Source of the DNA: Halisarca cf. caerulea
Lineage: Eukaryota; Porifera; Demospongiae; Chondrillida; Halisarcidae
Assembly: GCA_963170055.1 (NCBI GenBank)
Contig: CAUJGJ010000188.1
Coordinates: forward strand, 697,671 to 761,670
Direction: 5' to 3'
Length of the DNA: 64,000 nucleotides
The notes beneath the pieces were generated by a model, which ran no database searches, was not told the DNA's origin, and saw only the letters and a program-made list of their open reading frames with translations. The position numbers and the translations under genes are program-made. This document shows, piece by piece, positions 33,332 through 44,805 of the stretch; position 1 is the stretch's first letter, and the number at the start of each line of letters is the position of its first letter.

Positions 33332-34113
33332 GGGTATGGGTCATAAAAAAGTTTACATATCGTAATCGTAATACGATCTAATTACGAAACACTACAAAGC
33401 CAAATACGATCTATTTACGATCGTAATACAATTACTATCGTACTTAGGCAAAATTTTATTGCAATGATTTTAGCCGAAATATTTTATTATCATCACACAT
33501 TAAGTAAGCTTATTGTCAAAAAACGTTGTCTAATATTGCTAATTGTCTGTGCAATGTGATATTTAGTACCTACATACGCAGGTCTGGCACGGCCGCCATC
33601 TTTCTCGACGGCAGGAACATATAGTTGAGGCGATGAGACCAGGTCCTGTTCCATCAAAGCGATGAATGAAAGCAACAAAATATAGCACTAAAATACTACT
33701 GTCAATTGCTTCAGTTCATCTAAGAAGCTCTGATAACTGTCCTGAGACATCACGGAGATTCGCTGCACTTTTCTTTAGTTGCAAAAAGTTGTTTGCCAGT
33801 GCAACATTTCCCGCCGCTCTGCAACTGGACATTCAACCTTGACGACGACTGCTAGGACAATTTTCAGAGCGTCTCTAACAAATAGCGGTAAGAGTGTGAC
33901 TTTTCTTTTTCATTCAAGCAACAAATACCAAGTACATACGTACATGTGTACCTCGCGAAAATCGATCTTTGACCTGAATACGATGATTACGATCGTAGTA
34001 AACTCAATTTACGATCATAGTTGGACCCAATTACGATCGTAGTACAACCCAAATACGATCGTAATACAATACAATTACATTATGACATGGTAACTTTTTT
34101 ATGACTTATACCG
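33332..34113. mobile_element. TIR element, family C, copy 2
   Basis: Ends GGGTATGGGTCATAAAAAAG and CTTTTTTATGACTTATACCG, TA-flanked. Subterminal arms consist of CGTAATACGATC / ACGATCGTAATT palindromic words. The 782-bp body shares its middle with copy 1 (31824), only 0.6 kb away in the same orientation. There is no transposase; the middle (ATTTAGTACCTACATACGCA...) resembles 48950-49150 of the third copy, which still carries an HTH relic. Confidence 0.82.
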
Positions 34114-34397
34114 TATTCCTATGTGGTGCCATATGTAAAAAAGTCATGATGTAGAATCATTTGTGGAATATGGATATATCATTGTATCCTGGTGTGGGGG
34201 CGAATTATGGGTGGATCAAAGGAAAAAGTGTGCTGACATTTGTGATGTAGCACAGGTCACTGATATACGCACACTTCCTAATTGATGTCAATTGATGTCA
34301 ATTGGTAGGGTAAGTGGCTAAAACTGATCAACTCTAGATGAGGCTGTACACACCAACAGTCAACAGTGAATGGTTGCCAGGATACAAATTAGTTATA

Positions 34398-34503
34398 TCC
34401 TGTCCTGGTGTGCTACAGCAGAAAATACAGTGCTGATGACCTCAGGCTTCGCCCTCGATCAGTCAGCGCTGTATTTCTGCTGTAGCACACCTGGACAGGA
34501 TAT
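34398..34503. repeat. Imperfect hairpin, ~36-bp arms
   Basis: TCCTGTCCTGGTGTGCTACA, then GCAGAAAATACAGTGCTGA, is mirrored by CAGCGCTGTATTTCTGCTGT, then AGCACACCTGGACAGGATAT. About 25 bases lie between the arms, including CTCAGGCTTCGCCCTCG. A possible RNA hairpin or short fold-back element, directly left of the satellite. Confidence 0.75.
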
Positions 34504-34504
34504 A

Positions 34505-34620
34505 ACTAATATATTATATCCTCGCCTATATATTATATATTCATGGATGTATATTATATATCCGTGGATATATATTATCTATCCACGGATATATATTATA
34601 TATCCGTGGATACATAATAT
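34505..34620. repeat. Palindromic satellite ATCCACGGATATATAATATAT, left block
   Basis: About five units of a ~22-bp sequence of the form TATCCRYGGATATATATTATA alternate in orientation. Each unit is itself palindromic (ATCCRYGGAT and ATATATAT). Matching blocks are at 37290-37318 and 40312-40518, in each case touching an element end. Confidence 0.85.
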
Positions 34621-37293
34621 ATGTGACCGTCCACGTGAAAACCAGCCTTCGAGGGTTGCGCAAACATTTTGAAATACGCGCGTTATAAGAAATTCGGATT
34701 GTATTAGCCCATAGCTCACGTGAGCTGCGAGCGAGTGAATGACGACATGTACCAACATGAAGTACGTGCGAAGCCCTGCATGGCGATCCTTTTCCCGAGG
34801 TCTTGCGGTTGTTGGTTGAGGAGATTCATCCCAGTGAGCAACTGACAATGGCACGATCTGTAAGTGTACCTTTCGAAGAAGTTTTAAAGCAGCTTGAAGA
34901 AGAATTTGATGCTGTTGAGAGAGAATATCAAGGAATAGATGAAATTTAAGACGATAGCGATAGCGAGCGTGAATCCACAAGTCCGAACGTCGGGGATTTC
35001 CAATCTTTCTCAACCGAAGAAGAATGCGATCGTCGAGATGATAATCCTATAATAAGTGTTGAGAATAGCTCTGATGATCTTGAAGAGAATGCTATAGTGG
35101 AGCGTTTTATCGCTGACACATGTCGGTGTCAATTGGGACCTCAGCAAACAGCGTGTTCTGTTCAGCTGTCGCGAAAGACCATGGAATTGACCAGAAACAA
35201 CTGCCATCAAATGACAAGACAACAGCTGAATTTAGTTATTTTGAGTCAGCTTAATGCCTTAAGAACGAACAAAGAGGAAGTCCCATCCTCATACAAGGGT
35301 GATCCCAGCAAATTCAGACCATACACGATGTTCTACATGCATGGGATGAAAATTTGCCAGTCTACCTTTTTATTTCTTCATACAATTGGAAGAGACCGCC
35401 TGAAACGCCTTAGCAAGTTTGTGGATACACACGGTGTTGCGGAAAGAATTCATGGGAATACAAAGCGTGTACCTAGGCATACATGCCCCCCAGAACAGGT
35501 GGAATGGGTGCATGACTTTATTCAAAATACCGCTGATACGCATGCACTCCCTTTGCCAGGACGTCTCCCGAATCACAAGGATAGAGCCATGCTTTTACCC
35601 TCAGATATGCCAAAAAGTCGGGTGTATAGAGGATATCTAGAGGCATGTGAGAAGAAGAACCAGACTCCTGTTGGAAGATCCAAGTTTTACAGCATATGGA
35701 AGGAAACTCTGCCACATGTGGACACAATGAAGCCAGCATCAGACCTCTGCTTTGACTGTCAACAGTTAATGTCATCGATTTCCAAGTCAGGTCATCTAAG
35801 TGAAGAGGAGAAGACAGAAAGAATACAGAAAGCAGAAGCCCATCTCAGTATAGCAAAGGCAGAGCGCGATCTTTACAACAGGCAGATTATGTTGAGTAAA
35901 GAGAGCCTAGGTGATAGAGGAAGTATTGAGGATTCACGTTCCACAGCAGGCCCGATTCACATCAGTTACGATTTTGCACAGCAGCTGCACTATCCAAATA
36001 ACCCACAGCAGCCTGGACCGGCATATTTTCTATCAGCGCGAAAATGTCAACTGTTTGGTGTAACATGTGAAGCAATGGGCCAGCAGGTCAATTACTTGAT
36101 CGATGAGGCTGATCTTGTTGGCAAAGGTGCCAACACCACAATCAGCCTTGTCCACCATTCCCTAGAGATGGATTCTTTGAAGACAGAAGAACTTCTTCTA
36201 CACGCTGATAATTGTGTAGGCCAAAACAAGAACAATGCTACTGTGCACTACATACTGTGGAGGGTATTGACTGGGCGACAAAGGACAATACAGCTATCAT
36301 TTATGCTGGCAGGTCATACCAAATTTGCACCTTATCGATTCTTTGGATTAATCAAGAAGGTGTATCGGCGAACTAGAGTAGATACTATGCAGTGCTTGGT
36401 TCGGGTTGTGCAAAGCTCAACGGTCACCAAAGGAAACATTGCCCAACCAGTTCGAGATGCTACTGGGAAGCAGTTGGTCAAGTTTTTCAAGTGGAATGAC
36501 CATTTAGGTAATATTTTCATGCCAATACAAAACGTTACAAAGTACCACATCTTTCGTGTGGATCACCAGCATCCTGGGGTGGTTTTCCTTCGTGAGTTCT
36601 CAGAAAGCCCAGAGATTGCTGTAAATGTATTGAAGACACACAACCACAGCTCATTCCACAGTCTGCCAGTAGAGATTCACCCTAAAGGCCTAGACCCGCA
36701 GCGACAATGGTACTTGTATGAGAAAGTGAGACCATTTTGTTCCTCTACCTTGGCAGCTGATCTCACATGCCCTAAGCCATTAGTACCAAAGCCCAGGGCT
36801 GGAATGTCATTAGCAGACACTGAAGGGGACCCAGTACTGTCACATGACAATGCTAGCAGGAAGCGTAGGCCACTGCAATCAGCTAGGCAACAAAAAACTC
36901 GTAAAAAGTAATTTTTTAATGCAAATTCATTATAATTTTTCTTATTGCCTTCCTATTATTATTTGCCTAACATAGGAATTGTTGTACTCTTGTAATATTG
37001 CTATTTTTTGTTAATAATAAGCTTAAACGCAGCAACATTCATTATAAAACAGAATTCATGAATATGTAAATATTCTTATGAATATCATTTAATGGTTATG
37101 AATACAATTAACAATTCAATTACAAATTCTCATGTAATATTCTGGGTTATATATCTCCATAACAAATGGGAATTGGAACTTGAAACTTGGAAAAATGATA
37201 GATTTCGCATAGCTAATGCCTATGCTGCAGTAACTCAAATTTTGACTTCGCAGCCTCGAAGGCTGGTTTTCACGTGGATGGTCACATATATCC
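34619..37293. mobile_element. DUF7869-type TIR element
   Basis: The left end ATGTGACCGTCCACGTGAAA, then ACCAGCCTTCGAGG, is the inverse of CCTCGAAGGCTGGTTTTCAC, then GTGGATGGTCACAT, at the right (37254-37287). The match is 34 of 35 or so. Both ends lie inside the palindromic satellite, so the satellite may be part of the terminal repeat. A single long gene fills the element. The target duplication cannot be read because of the satellite. Confidence 0.8.
34848..36911 (+). CDS. DUF7869-like transposon protein (one in-frame stop)
   Basis: A 604-residue open frame begins at 35097, but the same frame runs upstream to MARSVSVPFEEVLKQLEEEF (34848), broken only by a TAA at codon 34. The probable product is 688 residues. 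After an acidic N-terminus (DDSDSERES) come YMHGMKICQSTFLFLHTIGR, a CxxC (DLCFDCQQL), a charged helix and the core. The core has HISYDFAQQLHYPNNPQQPG, LLLHADNCVGQNKNNATVHY and LAGHTKFAPYRFFGLIKKVY, the hallmark blocks of the DUF7869 family of element-encoded proteins in aquatic animals. The Asp residues in SYDFAQQ and HADNCVGQ could be metal ligands of an RNase H-like fold; that is inference. The C-terminus is basic. Apart from the early stop the frame is intact, so the copy is fairly young. Confidence 0.75.
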
Positions 37294-37434
37294 GTAGATA
37301 TATAATATATATCCTTGGAGGTATGATAGTTGGATATGGATGTATGGGGTCACGTGACACCATGTGATCAAGCTTTATCAGCATCAAAAACAGGAAGTTA
37401 TTGTGCAGTGAACAATAGGAACAGAAATGATTAA

Positions 37435-39103
37435 AGGGCCAGGGACATAAAAGAAATTTCGCAAAAATCAATAGTTACCCCCAAATAAATAACTTTGGGA
37501 CCGTTTAAATTTGCAACAAATGTTGCGAAGTGAGCGAAAATAGCCCACTTCCGGTTTTGGCCGCGAAACCGACAGCCATGTTTGCTATGATGTCACAAGG
37601 TGAACGTTTAGTACAGCTAGTATAGGGATTTTGTAGTGATTTTCCAAATAATTGGCGAACGAATTGAGTTAGGAACCCATTGAGCTCGCTAGTGAAGCCA
37701 TGACCAATGGTGCACTACTAGGAGGTTGCAATAGGGATACTAGGTGAAGTATTTGTACTTGGTACGCTCCCAAATTTTCCTGCATGAAGATTAACCTGAT
37801 CAAGTAAAGCCAAATAGCTGCAAATACCGAAATATACTTACCAATACTTCTGCATTAGGTAATGTGCACTTCACTATGGTCACTTTTCAACATTTGTTGC
37901 CCTTTATGAAGGAATATGCGCACTACCAAGGAATACATTCTATGTAATACTTCTGCACCCCAGTTATTCCATTTCATGCAATTACACTCTTATGAATTGC
38001 TCCTTCTGTTCTTTGGGGTCATATTGCTCACATTTATGCTAGCCAGCAACCTGTAGGACCCATTTTGCAGTTCATGCTACTTAGCAGAACGCTGTTCCAC
38101 CGATACCAATTGCAAAGCGTTAGAACAACAGAAGTTTCTTGTATCTCGCTTTCTAAGACTGTCATTAATCAATACCGAAGACAGCACTTCAAAGTGGGCA
38201 AGGAATTGCATCTTCCATGTGCACATTAGCGGTAAATGGACATAAGTCACATTGTGAACAAGCGTGTTGCATATTTGAATGATTTGCAAGAAAACTTCAT
38301 ATACGCTGCAAAAAAATTCACAGATGACACGATAAAGTCTCAACTTGGATCCTTTTCAGTCCTTTAATAGTAATCTGCAGCGTCCAACGTTCGTTTTCAG
38401 ACAACGATTCGGCAATCGATGATGGAAGTTCAAACTGGCAGCACTCCATTCGTAGGCTATCTGTGGAACCCCTGTGCTATCCTTGCTGACAAAATTCGTA
38501 ATTTCACCGATTCTGCCATTGAAAGAGTCGAACAACATCTTTCGTCTGAGGAATGGGCTGAGGAAATTTTCGTTTTTCCCATACTGAAAAATAGGATTAG
38601 GTTACTTCCGTTCACCTTGTGACATCACGAGTAACCTGCACCTCAAAATCATCAATCCATGCATTTAATCGAAAAATGGCTGATTCTGCGTACTAAATCT
38701 TCCATTTACTCCCATTTAAACACGAAATTTGCAAGTAAAATTATAGCATAAGGATTTTTCACATATAAACCATCTACTGACAAAATTCGTAATTTCACCG
38801 ATTCTACCATTGAAAAGAGTCGAACAACATCTTTCGTCTGAGGAATGGGCTGAGGAAATTTTCGTTTTTCCCATACTGAAAAATAGGATTAGGTTACTTC
38901 CGTTCACCTTGTGACGTCACGAGTAACCTGCACCTCAAAATCATCAATCCATGCATTTAATCGAAAAATGGCTGATTCTGCGTACTAAATCTTCCATTTA
39001 CTCCCATTTAAACACGAAATTTGCAAGTAAAATTATAGCATAAGGTATTTTTCACATATAAACCATCTATTAAACAAATAAAAATTTTCATGTCAGTGGC
39101 CCT
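37435..39103. mobile_element. TTAA-flanked element inserted in the long TIR
   Basis: The ends AGGGCCAGGGACATAAAAG and TTTTCATGTCAGTGGCCCT are inverted and flanked by TTAA (37431-37434, 39104-39107), the piggyBac-type target. Removing it joins the left arm to match the right arm. The 1669-bp body has no transposase, only an internal tandem duplication (38486-39068). It is non-autonomous. Confidence 0.78.
38486..39068. repeat. Tandem duplication, two ~291-bp units
   Basis: Units 38486-38776 and 38777-39068 both start CTGACAAAATTCGTAATTTC and end CACATATAAACCATCTA. They differ at only a few bases (for example GTGACATCACG versus GTGACGTCACG), so the duplication is recent. Confidence 0.9.
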
Positions 39104-39504
39104 TTAAATCAGTGTAAATTTTGAATGAGCACATGTTCTGGAATATAAATGGCTGATGGGTGTCAAGGCAGAGAAACCCAGGGGGCAAATATAGGGAGAC
39201 CCAAGTCTGATATAAACCCAGCTGAAGTCAAGTTCCTATTGGTAAAAGGCTTGTCAAAGAGCAAAATTTCTTCAATTTTTGATGTTAATTGGTAAAAACT
39301 TTATAACTGATTGAAAACTTGGGATCCAGCCACATTCTCCAAGTATACTGCAATGGATGATGTAGAGCTTGATGATAGGCTGAGAGAGATCAACTCAATA
39401 CATCCTAATGATGGTGAGGTGATGATGGCAGGTCATTTGAAGTCAAGGGGAACATTTGTTACTAGGGCAAAACTGCAGGCCAGCATACATAGAGTAGATC
39501 CCTA

Positions 39505-39898
39505 GGCTAATGGTGTGGCCGAAAGAAGAAGCGTGGCTATTAAGGGTAGAGTCTATCTTGCTGATGGTACAAATAGTGTTTGGCACTTTGATGGATACCA
39601 CAAACATATTAGATGACGATTTGACATTCATGGAGCAATTGATGGGTATTCTCGGCTTATAACTTGTCTCAAGTGCCACACAAATAATAAGTCCGAAAGT
39701 GATCATGCAGCATATATGGGAGGAGTGAACGACTTTGGTAAGTCAAAAAAGTGAGAACAGATCATGGTGGTGAAAATATGCTAGTATCGCGTGCTATGCT
39801 GGAGGAGTGCAGTACAGATGATAGTATCATTGCAGGAAGCTCCACCCATAATGAACATATTGGGAGGCTGTGGAGGAATGTGTATCACTCTATTCTGT
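39505..39898 (+). pseudogene. Integrase-core (rve-like) relic
   Basis: Readable fragments are NGVAERRSVAIKGRVYLADG, SVWHFDGYHKHIR (first Asp in HFDGYH), FDIHGAIDGYSRLITCLKC (second conserved block), RTDHGG-like (now QIMVV...) and STHNEHIGRLWRNVYHSIL, where the E of HNExxGRLW would be catalytic. The pattern belongs to the integrase-core proteins common in cnidarian and sponge genomes. It has several stops and frame changes, and both sides are the long inverted arms of the element. Confidence 0.7.
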
Positions 39899-40311
39899 AG
39901 GATGTACTATTGACTTGATCTCTCTCACCCTATCATCAAGCTCTACATCATTCATTGCAGCATATTTGGAGAATGTGGCTGGATCCCAAATTTTCAATTG
40001 GTTATAAATTAAGAGTTTGCCAACTAATGTCAAGAATTAATGAAATTTTACTCTTTGAAAACCTTTTGCCATTAGGAATTTGACTTCAGCTGGGTTTATA
40101 TCAGACTCGGGTCTCCCTGTATTTGCCCCCTGGGTTTCTCGTCCTTGCCCCCCTTAAGCCATTTTCTATTCCAGAACATGTGCTCAATTAAAATTTACAC
40201 TGTTATACTCATTTCTGTTTCTGTTGCTCACTGCACAATAACTTCCTGTTGTTGTGGCTGGTAAAGCTTGATCACATAGTGTCATGTGACCCCATACATC
40301 CATATCCAACT

Positions 40312-40518
40312 ATTATACATCCACGGATATATAATATATATCCGTGGATATATAATATATATCCACGGATGTATATTATATATCCACGGATGTACGTATA
40401 TTATCTATCCACGGATATATAATATATATCCATGGATGCATAATATATATCCACGGATATATAGTATGCAACCGTGGATATATAATATACATCCGAGGAT
40501 ATATTCATATATCCACAT
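40312..40518. repeat. Palindromic satellite ATCCACGGATATATAATATAT, right block
   Basis: About nine units of ATCCACGGATATATAATATA with single-base variants (ATGCATAATATATATCCAC, GTATGCAACCG). It joins the right end of the long-TIR element to the truncated 5' side of the Mutator-YqaJ gene. Open frames across it (YIHGYIIY repeats) are artefacts of the period. Confidence 0.85.
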
Positions 40519-40538
40519 TCCACGAGCGATTCTACATC

Positions 40539-42707
40539 ATGACTTTTTGTACATATGGCCAGATGACAAGCTGTGGAGGCTTAACCAGACTGAACACTAC
40601 CATAGCCTGCCTAGATGTACTAGGCATGCAAAAGCAAATGTACACCGCTACAAAAACATTGCTTGGTACTGAAATGATGGAACAGTTGGCACTTTCTATG
40701 GAGAAAGTAGCCACAAAAGAAAGGGAGAATGCAATAAGTATTGATAGTTTTCACCAAGGTGTACCGGCTATAACTGTTGTTGTGGATGGTGGGTGGTTTA
40801 AACATAGCCACAAGCATTCGTATAATGCTAAGAGTGGGGTAGCAGTAATCTTTGGAAAGCACAGCAAAAAGCTGTTGTATCTTGATGTGAGAAATAAATT
40901 TTGCTCCGTATGTGCAATTTCCAATAACAAATCGAGTGAAATTCCTGCACATTCATGCTACAAGAATTGGAATGGAAGTTCTGCTGCTATGGAAAGTGAC
41001 ATGATTGCTGAGAGGTTCCATCTTGCTGAAAAGATGTACAATTTGCGCTACATGTTTGTCATTGATGACGGTGAGAGCTCTGTTATGGCAGCAATCCGGC
41101 AATGTGTCCCCTATGGCGTTTTTGTTGCTAAAATTGAATGGCCCAACCATACTTGCAAGGCATATAGAAGCAGGCTTGAAGCTCTTGCAAAGGACAATCC
41201 ACATTTTCGTGGAAGAGGTAGGCTTGCAAAGACTGCTATACAGAGGCTCACAATTGGTGCTAGGATGGCAATCAAGATGCACAGTGAAACGCAAAACGTG
41301 GCCCAGTTGTAAACCAATCTCCGTAACGGGCCATCCCATGTTTTCGGGAACCACAACAAATGCAATCCTCTGTTTTGCACCCACAACACTGCTACAACCC
41401 CCACACCAGATGACTCCGATATGCAAGTTGACGAGATCAAAAGTTCTGAAGCAACTGACACCTTTGTTTAGATTCTGGACAGTATCATTGAGGAAGAAAC
41501 CGAGACTGCAAATAATGAAGATCAGGAAGATGCACGAAACGGAGGACATCCATCTGTTGTCGACCTCCCACATGGACTTTTCAACAGTGTCATGGCTTGT
41601 GGAGATTGTATAGTAATGCTAGTTCCACAGCTGATTTCCAATGAAACTAGCAACTTAACTGAAATCTACATGTCCATACGGTGTTGTTTTGATGGTGGGA
41701 AGCAGTACAACTGTATACAGAGTGGAGCATTTCAGTACAGGTTCCATGGTGCAGGTCTGCAAGTTCAACATGGTCCTGAATGGCCGCTGCCATTCTGGCA
41801 GGAAACAACTGGAACAAACCCTGGGGCAGCAAAGACACAGTACACAACATCAAAGAGGAAAAAGTCAGAGAAAGATCGTATGAGGAAGCAGTCATTGGAG
41901 TACAAGTCACGGAGGCGTGCCTCAAAGAACCCTGCAAAGACTACATTATAACATCACTATGGCGAAAACTCACAACAGCCTGATTCATCAAGCCAAGACC
42001 TTGAGCAACTTTGTCAGGAGTACTATGCTAGAGAGGTAGTGGTTCATGAAGAGAATTCTACCTACATTGAGGCACATATGCAGCAACAGTCCGAAGAGAG
42101 TCTTTGGCACCAACAACAACGGCTGAGGTTAACAGCGTCAAATTTCGGCAAGGTAGCAAAGCGTTGGAATACTACACCAGTTTTCAACCTCGTGAAATCC
42201 TTGCTATATATATGGCAAGGGATTCAACACAGTCACTACACGGTGGAGTTCGACTCACAAAGAAGCAGCGTGTACTTGTACACGCAGCTTTTGAAGGATC
42301 AGTGATATCAAACCACCACAGTCTCCTCCTCAGAACTTGTAATTGACCTTAGCAATCCGTGCCTGGCCTGCAGTCCTGATGGCTTGGTGGACATTCCTGA
42401 CACAACAGCGAGTCGAGGCATTGTAGAAATCAAGTGCCCGTACACGCCTGCAAAGGACAGGATTTGTCCTCGTATGGCTGCAGAAACGAGGGGATCCTTC
42501 TTCTGCAAAGTTGGTTCAGACAATCAAATAGAACTGAAGAGGAACCACAATTATTTCTACCAAATTCAAGGTATGCTTGCCATTGCGAAACGTTCCTGGT
42601 GCGATTTTGTAGTTTGGACACCATCTGGCTTATCTGTTCAGCGGATAGCATTCGACGCCAAATTCTGGGACGAAAACAAAAAGAGACTTGTTCGATTTTA
42701 CAAGTAG
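40539..42707 (+). pseudogene. Mutator-like transposase domain plus YqaJ nuclease, 5' truncated
   Basis: The first 250 codons are a Mutator-like transposase domain: ISIDSFHQGVPAITVVVDGG (Asp in VVVDGGW), SYNAKSGVAVIFGKHSKKLL, AMESDMIAERFHLAEKMYNL, FVIDDGESSVMAAIRQCVP (DDG) and KIEWPNHTCKAYRSRLEALA. After frame changes near 41305 and an acidic linker, a YqaJ/lambda-type exonuclease domain follows: RLTASNFGKVAKR, PCLACSPDGLVDIPDTTASR (D), GIVEIKCPYTPAK (ExK) and HNYFYQIQGMLAIAKRSWCD (Q). Both halves are in the same orientation, so one protein of about 720 residues is likely. The gene begins right at the satellite, so its N-terminus is missing; frameshifts lie near 41305, 41465, 41950 and 42210. 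YqaJ enzymes trim DNA ends for recombination. Confidence 0.82.
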
Positions 42708-42781
42708 GCTATCCTTCCCGAATTGGCTTTACCACACGCACACGCAGGGTCAACCCATCCATGACCCATTTCTTCCAGTGA

Positions 42782-43879
42782 TGACGCAATAATATGTCAT
42801 CCAATTAACCTCATTTTATTCCTGTTTAATACATTTCATTTATTACCATTTATTGTGCCATCATTTAAGATTAGCTACTGAAACTTTGCAATATATGTTT
42901 TATTCATGTATTACATGTATCTACGTGACGTTTTTCAATAATGTAGCATTTTGTGTGTACAGTGGGCAAATTGCCTGAGAAATAGCATGCTGAACTATCA
43001 GTTAATATGTTTCCTATTGGAATTCAGGAAATCTGCTATGTAGATGCACGTAGACCACTGGGAACCACGTGTACCTGGAAGTACAAGATTCTGGGCGCTA
43101 ATATGGCAGAATAACGATAATGAACGAGATACGAGAGAGCATCGGGCAAATTGTTTTATCCAGTGAATGAAAGCTCAGTAAAAGTAGGCGTCCCTTCTCC
43201 TTATAGCTTATATGTAGCAGAAGCAGATTAGAAGGTAGGAATAGACCAGGGAATACTGCTTTAGACTTACTTCAAATTTAAATACAGGGTAATTTTAATT
43301 GAAAAGGTGCACCCACCCCCTTAATTCTACTTACTGTTAATTAATATTTTATTGATTATAAACTTTCTGTGTGTGCGGATGAAAGTCAAGGGAGAGTAGA
43401 GCAAAGGTACTGCACTACTTCTCAGTAACCACTGTTTGTTTGACTGCTACTATAGTTATTGCAAAGAGTCTGACCCAAATTTACATGGGCTTAATATTTC
43501 ACAGATGTTCCCCAATTTGTGACAATGTAAAAGTTTCATCCCATTACAACTTCAGTGTATGCTTTACTAGACAGTTACAGTGTTGATGTGACACAGTACA
43601 TTTTGGTAACTTTTAAGTGATTGGTACCAGATGTGAACCGTGCCACTGGAAGTAAGTGATTCACTATGTACTTGGCCGAAGTACATTTTCAACTGAATTC
43701 GTAGAAATGAAAACACTTCAATATTAACCCTTTATAATAGAAGGTATGCAGTCTTCTCCCCAGAAATATTTTAAGGCCACCTTGAGCATACATATTATAT
43801 ACTACACACACACACACACACATCCTCCTTTAGGTGACTGGTGGGTGAGCTAAGGGTTTCCTGTCCACCTGAATCAAAG
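42782..43879. other. Unassigned intron sequence
   Basis: About 1.1 kb with no recognised gene. A (CA) microsatellite of about nine repeats lies at 43803-43822. Confidence 0.4.
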
Positions 43880-43881
43880 TA

Positions 43882-44406
43882 CACTCAAACGCCTCTTATC
43901 CGGACATCTCTAATCCGGATTCACCTGTCTACCGGACACCTATTTTATTGCACAATACTAGGCAGCCATTTTATTTTCCGTAGCACATGAACATTGCACA
44001 TTGTCAAAAACTCTTAGAATAATGATCAGCTCTATCCTAAGGAAGCGAAACAGGTCTGTTCAGTCTCTTGACACAAAATTGAGGGCAATTGGCGAGATCA
44101 AGGAGGGAAGTTCTCAGAAATTTGTGGCCGACAAGTACAAAGTCGCTAAATCAACCATCGATTTGCGATAATTGGAAGGATCATTAGAAAATCGAATACC
44201 CAGTCTATGTCTTCCGTAGACTCCATCGTACGCTCCAAAAAGTGTTGCATGGTCCGACTGTGGCTTTATTATGTCGAGATCAGTGTATGCCACATTACTA
44301 TTGTATACAATTTATATACAATTTATATTATGTTCTAACATACGGACTTTTCTGACTTACGGACAGGGTCCGGTCCCAAGGTGTCCGGATAAGAGGCGTT
44401 TGAGTG
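43882..44406. mobile_element. pogo/Tigger-type non-autonomous element
   Basis: CACTCAAACGCCTCTTATCC and GGATAAGAGGCGTTTGAGTG are perfect 20-bp inverted ends (continuing GGACA / TGTCC), with TA on both sides. The 525-bp body keeps the first 49 codons of a CENP-B/pogo HTH. It sits at the edge of repeat R1 copy 2. Confidence 0.92.
44022..44171 (+). pseudogene. pogo/CENP-B-type HTH relic
   Basis: A 49-residue open frame reads RKRNRSVQSLDTKLRAIGEI, then KEGSSQKFVADKYKVAKSTI. This is the psq/CENP-B N-terminal helix-turn-helix of Tigger/pogo transposases (S-L-xxKLxxIxxIExG-xSQxxVAxxYxVxKSTI). It stops at once (DLR-stop), and no catalytic region follows. Confidence 0.85.
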
Positions 44407-44408
44407 TA

Positions 44409-44805
44409 TACTTCTTGTTCCAGCAGATTCACGACTTCTGTTTCCTGTTCTAATGCCTTCTTTTTCTCTAAAATTGCAGTCAACTTAGCTGTCGGTCTTC
44501 CACTAAACACGGGACAGTTCAGTTCAGCAATCAAAATATGTTCGTCCTCAAAATCGTACGCTTCGACGCCAATCGAGCACGAAAACACCTGCTGTCGCGC
44601 TAAGTACGTACACGTTATCATGACGTCATCACATTATAATGGAGAATATTCGCGGAGGTTATTTTTATTTAAGTTTGGGCATTTGCATGATTTGTTCTCC
44701 AAAAAAAATACTTTAAAGGTCCGTAGATGTGCACTTCTGTGAATACTAGGAAGAAAAGAAGGCATGTCAGGCCGACATGCTTTAAGATACCTGGGGAGAG
44801 TACTG
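44409..44805 (+). repeat. Dispersed repeat R1, copy 2
   Basis: Inverted relative to 9757-10084. Shared blocks are GACTTCTGTTTCCTGTTC, CTTTTTCTCTAAAAxTGCAG, GTCTTCCACTAAACxCGGGA, CGCCAATCGAGCACGAAAAC and ATGACGTCATCACATTATAA. It extends slightly further right (CTAGGAAGAAAAGAAGGCAT...CCTGGGGAGA) than copy 1. No protein is identified. Confidence 0.65.

Larger units (their letters stand above)
37316..40318. mobile_element. Long-TIR element with integrase-core relic
   Basis: The left arm (37316-37434 plus 39108-39410) is the inverse of the right arm (39905-40318). Shared blocks include ATAGTTGGATATGGATGTAT, GGGGTCACxTGACAC, AACAGGAAGTTATTGTGCAG, GAGCACATGTTCTGGAATA, CTGGGTTTATATCAGACT and GGATCCAGCCACATTCTCCA. 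Arms are therefore about 420 bp. The centre holds a dead integrase core. The left arm is split by the TTAA-flanked insertion at 37435-39103. Confidence 0.82.

Noticed and set aside
40286..40672. Open frame with YIHGYIIY repeats
   Set aside because: It is a by-product of the 22-bp satellite period; the real coding sequence starts downstream in another frame.
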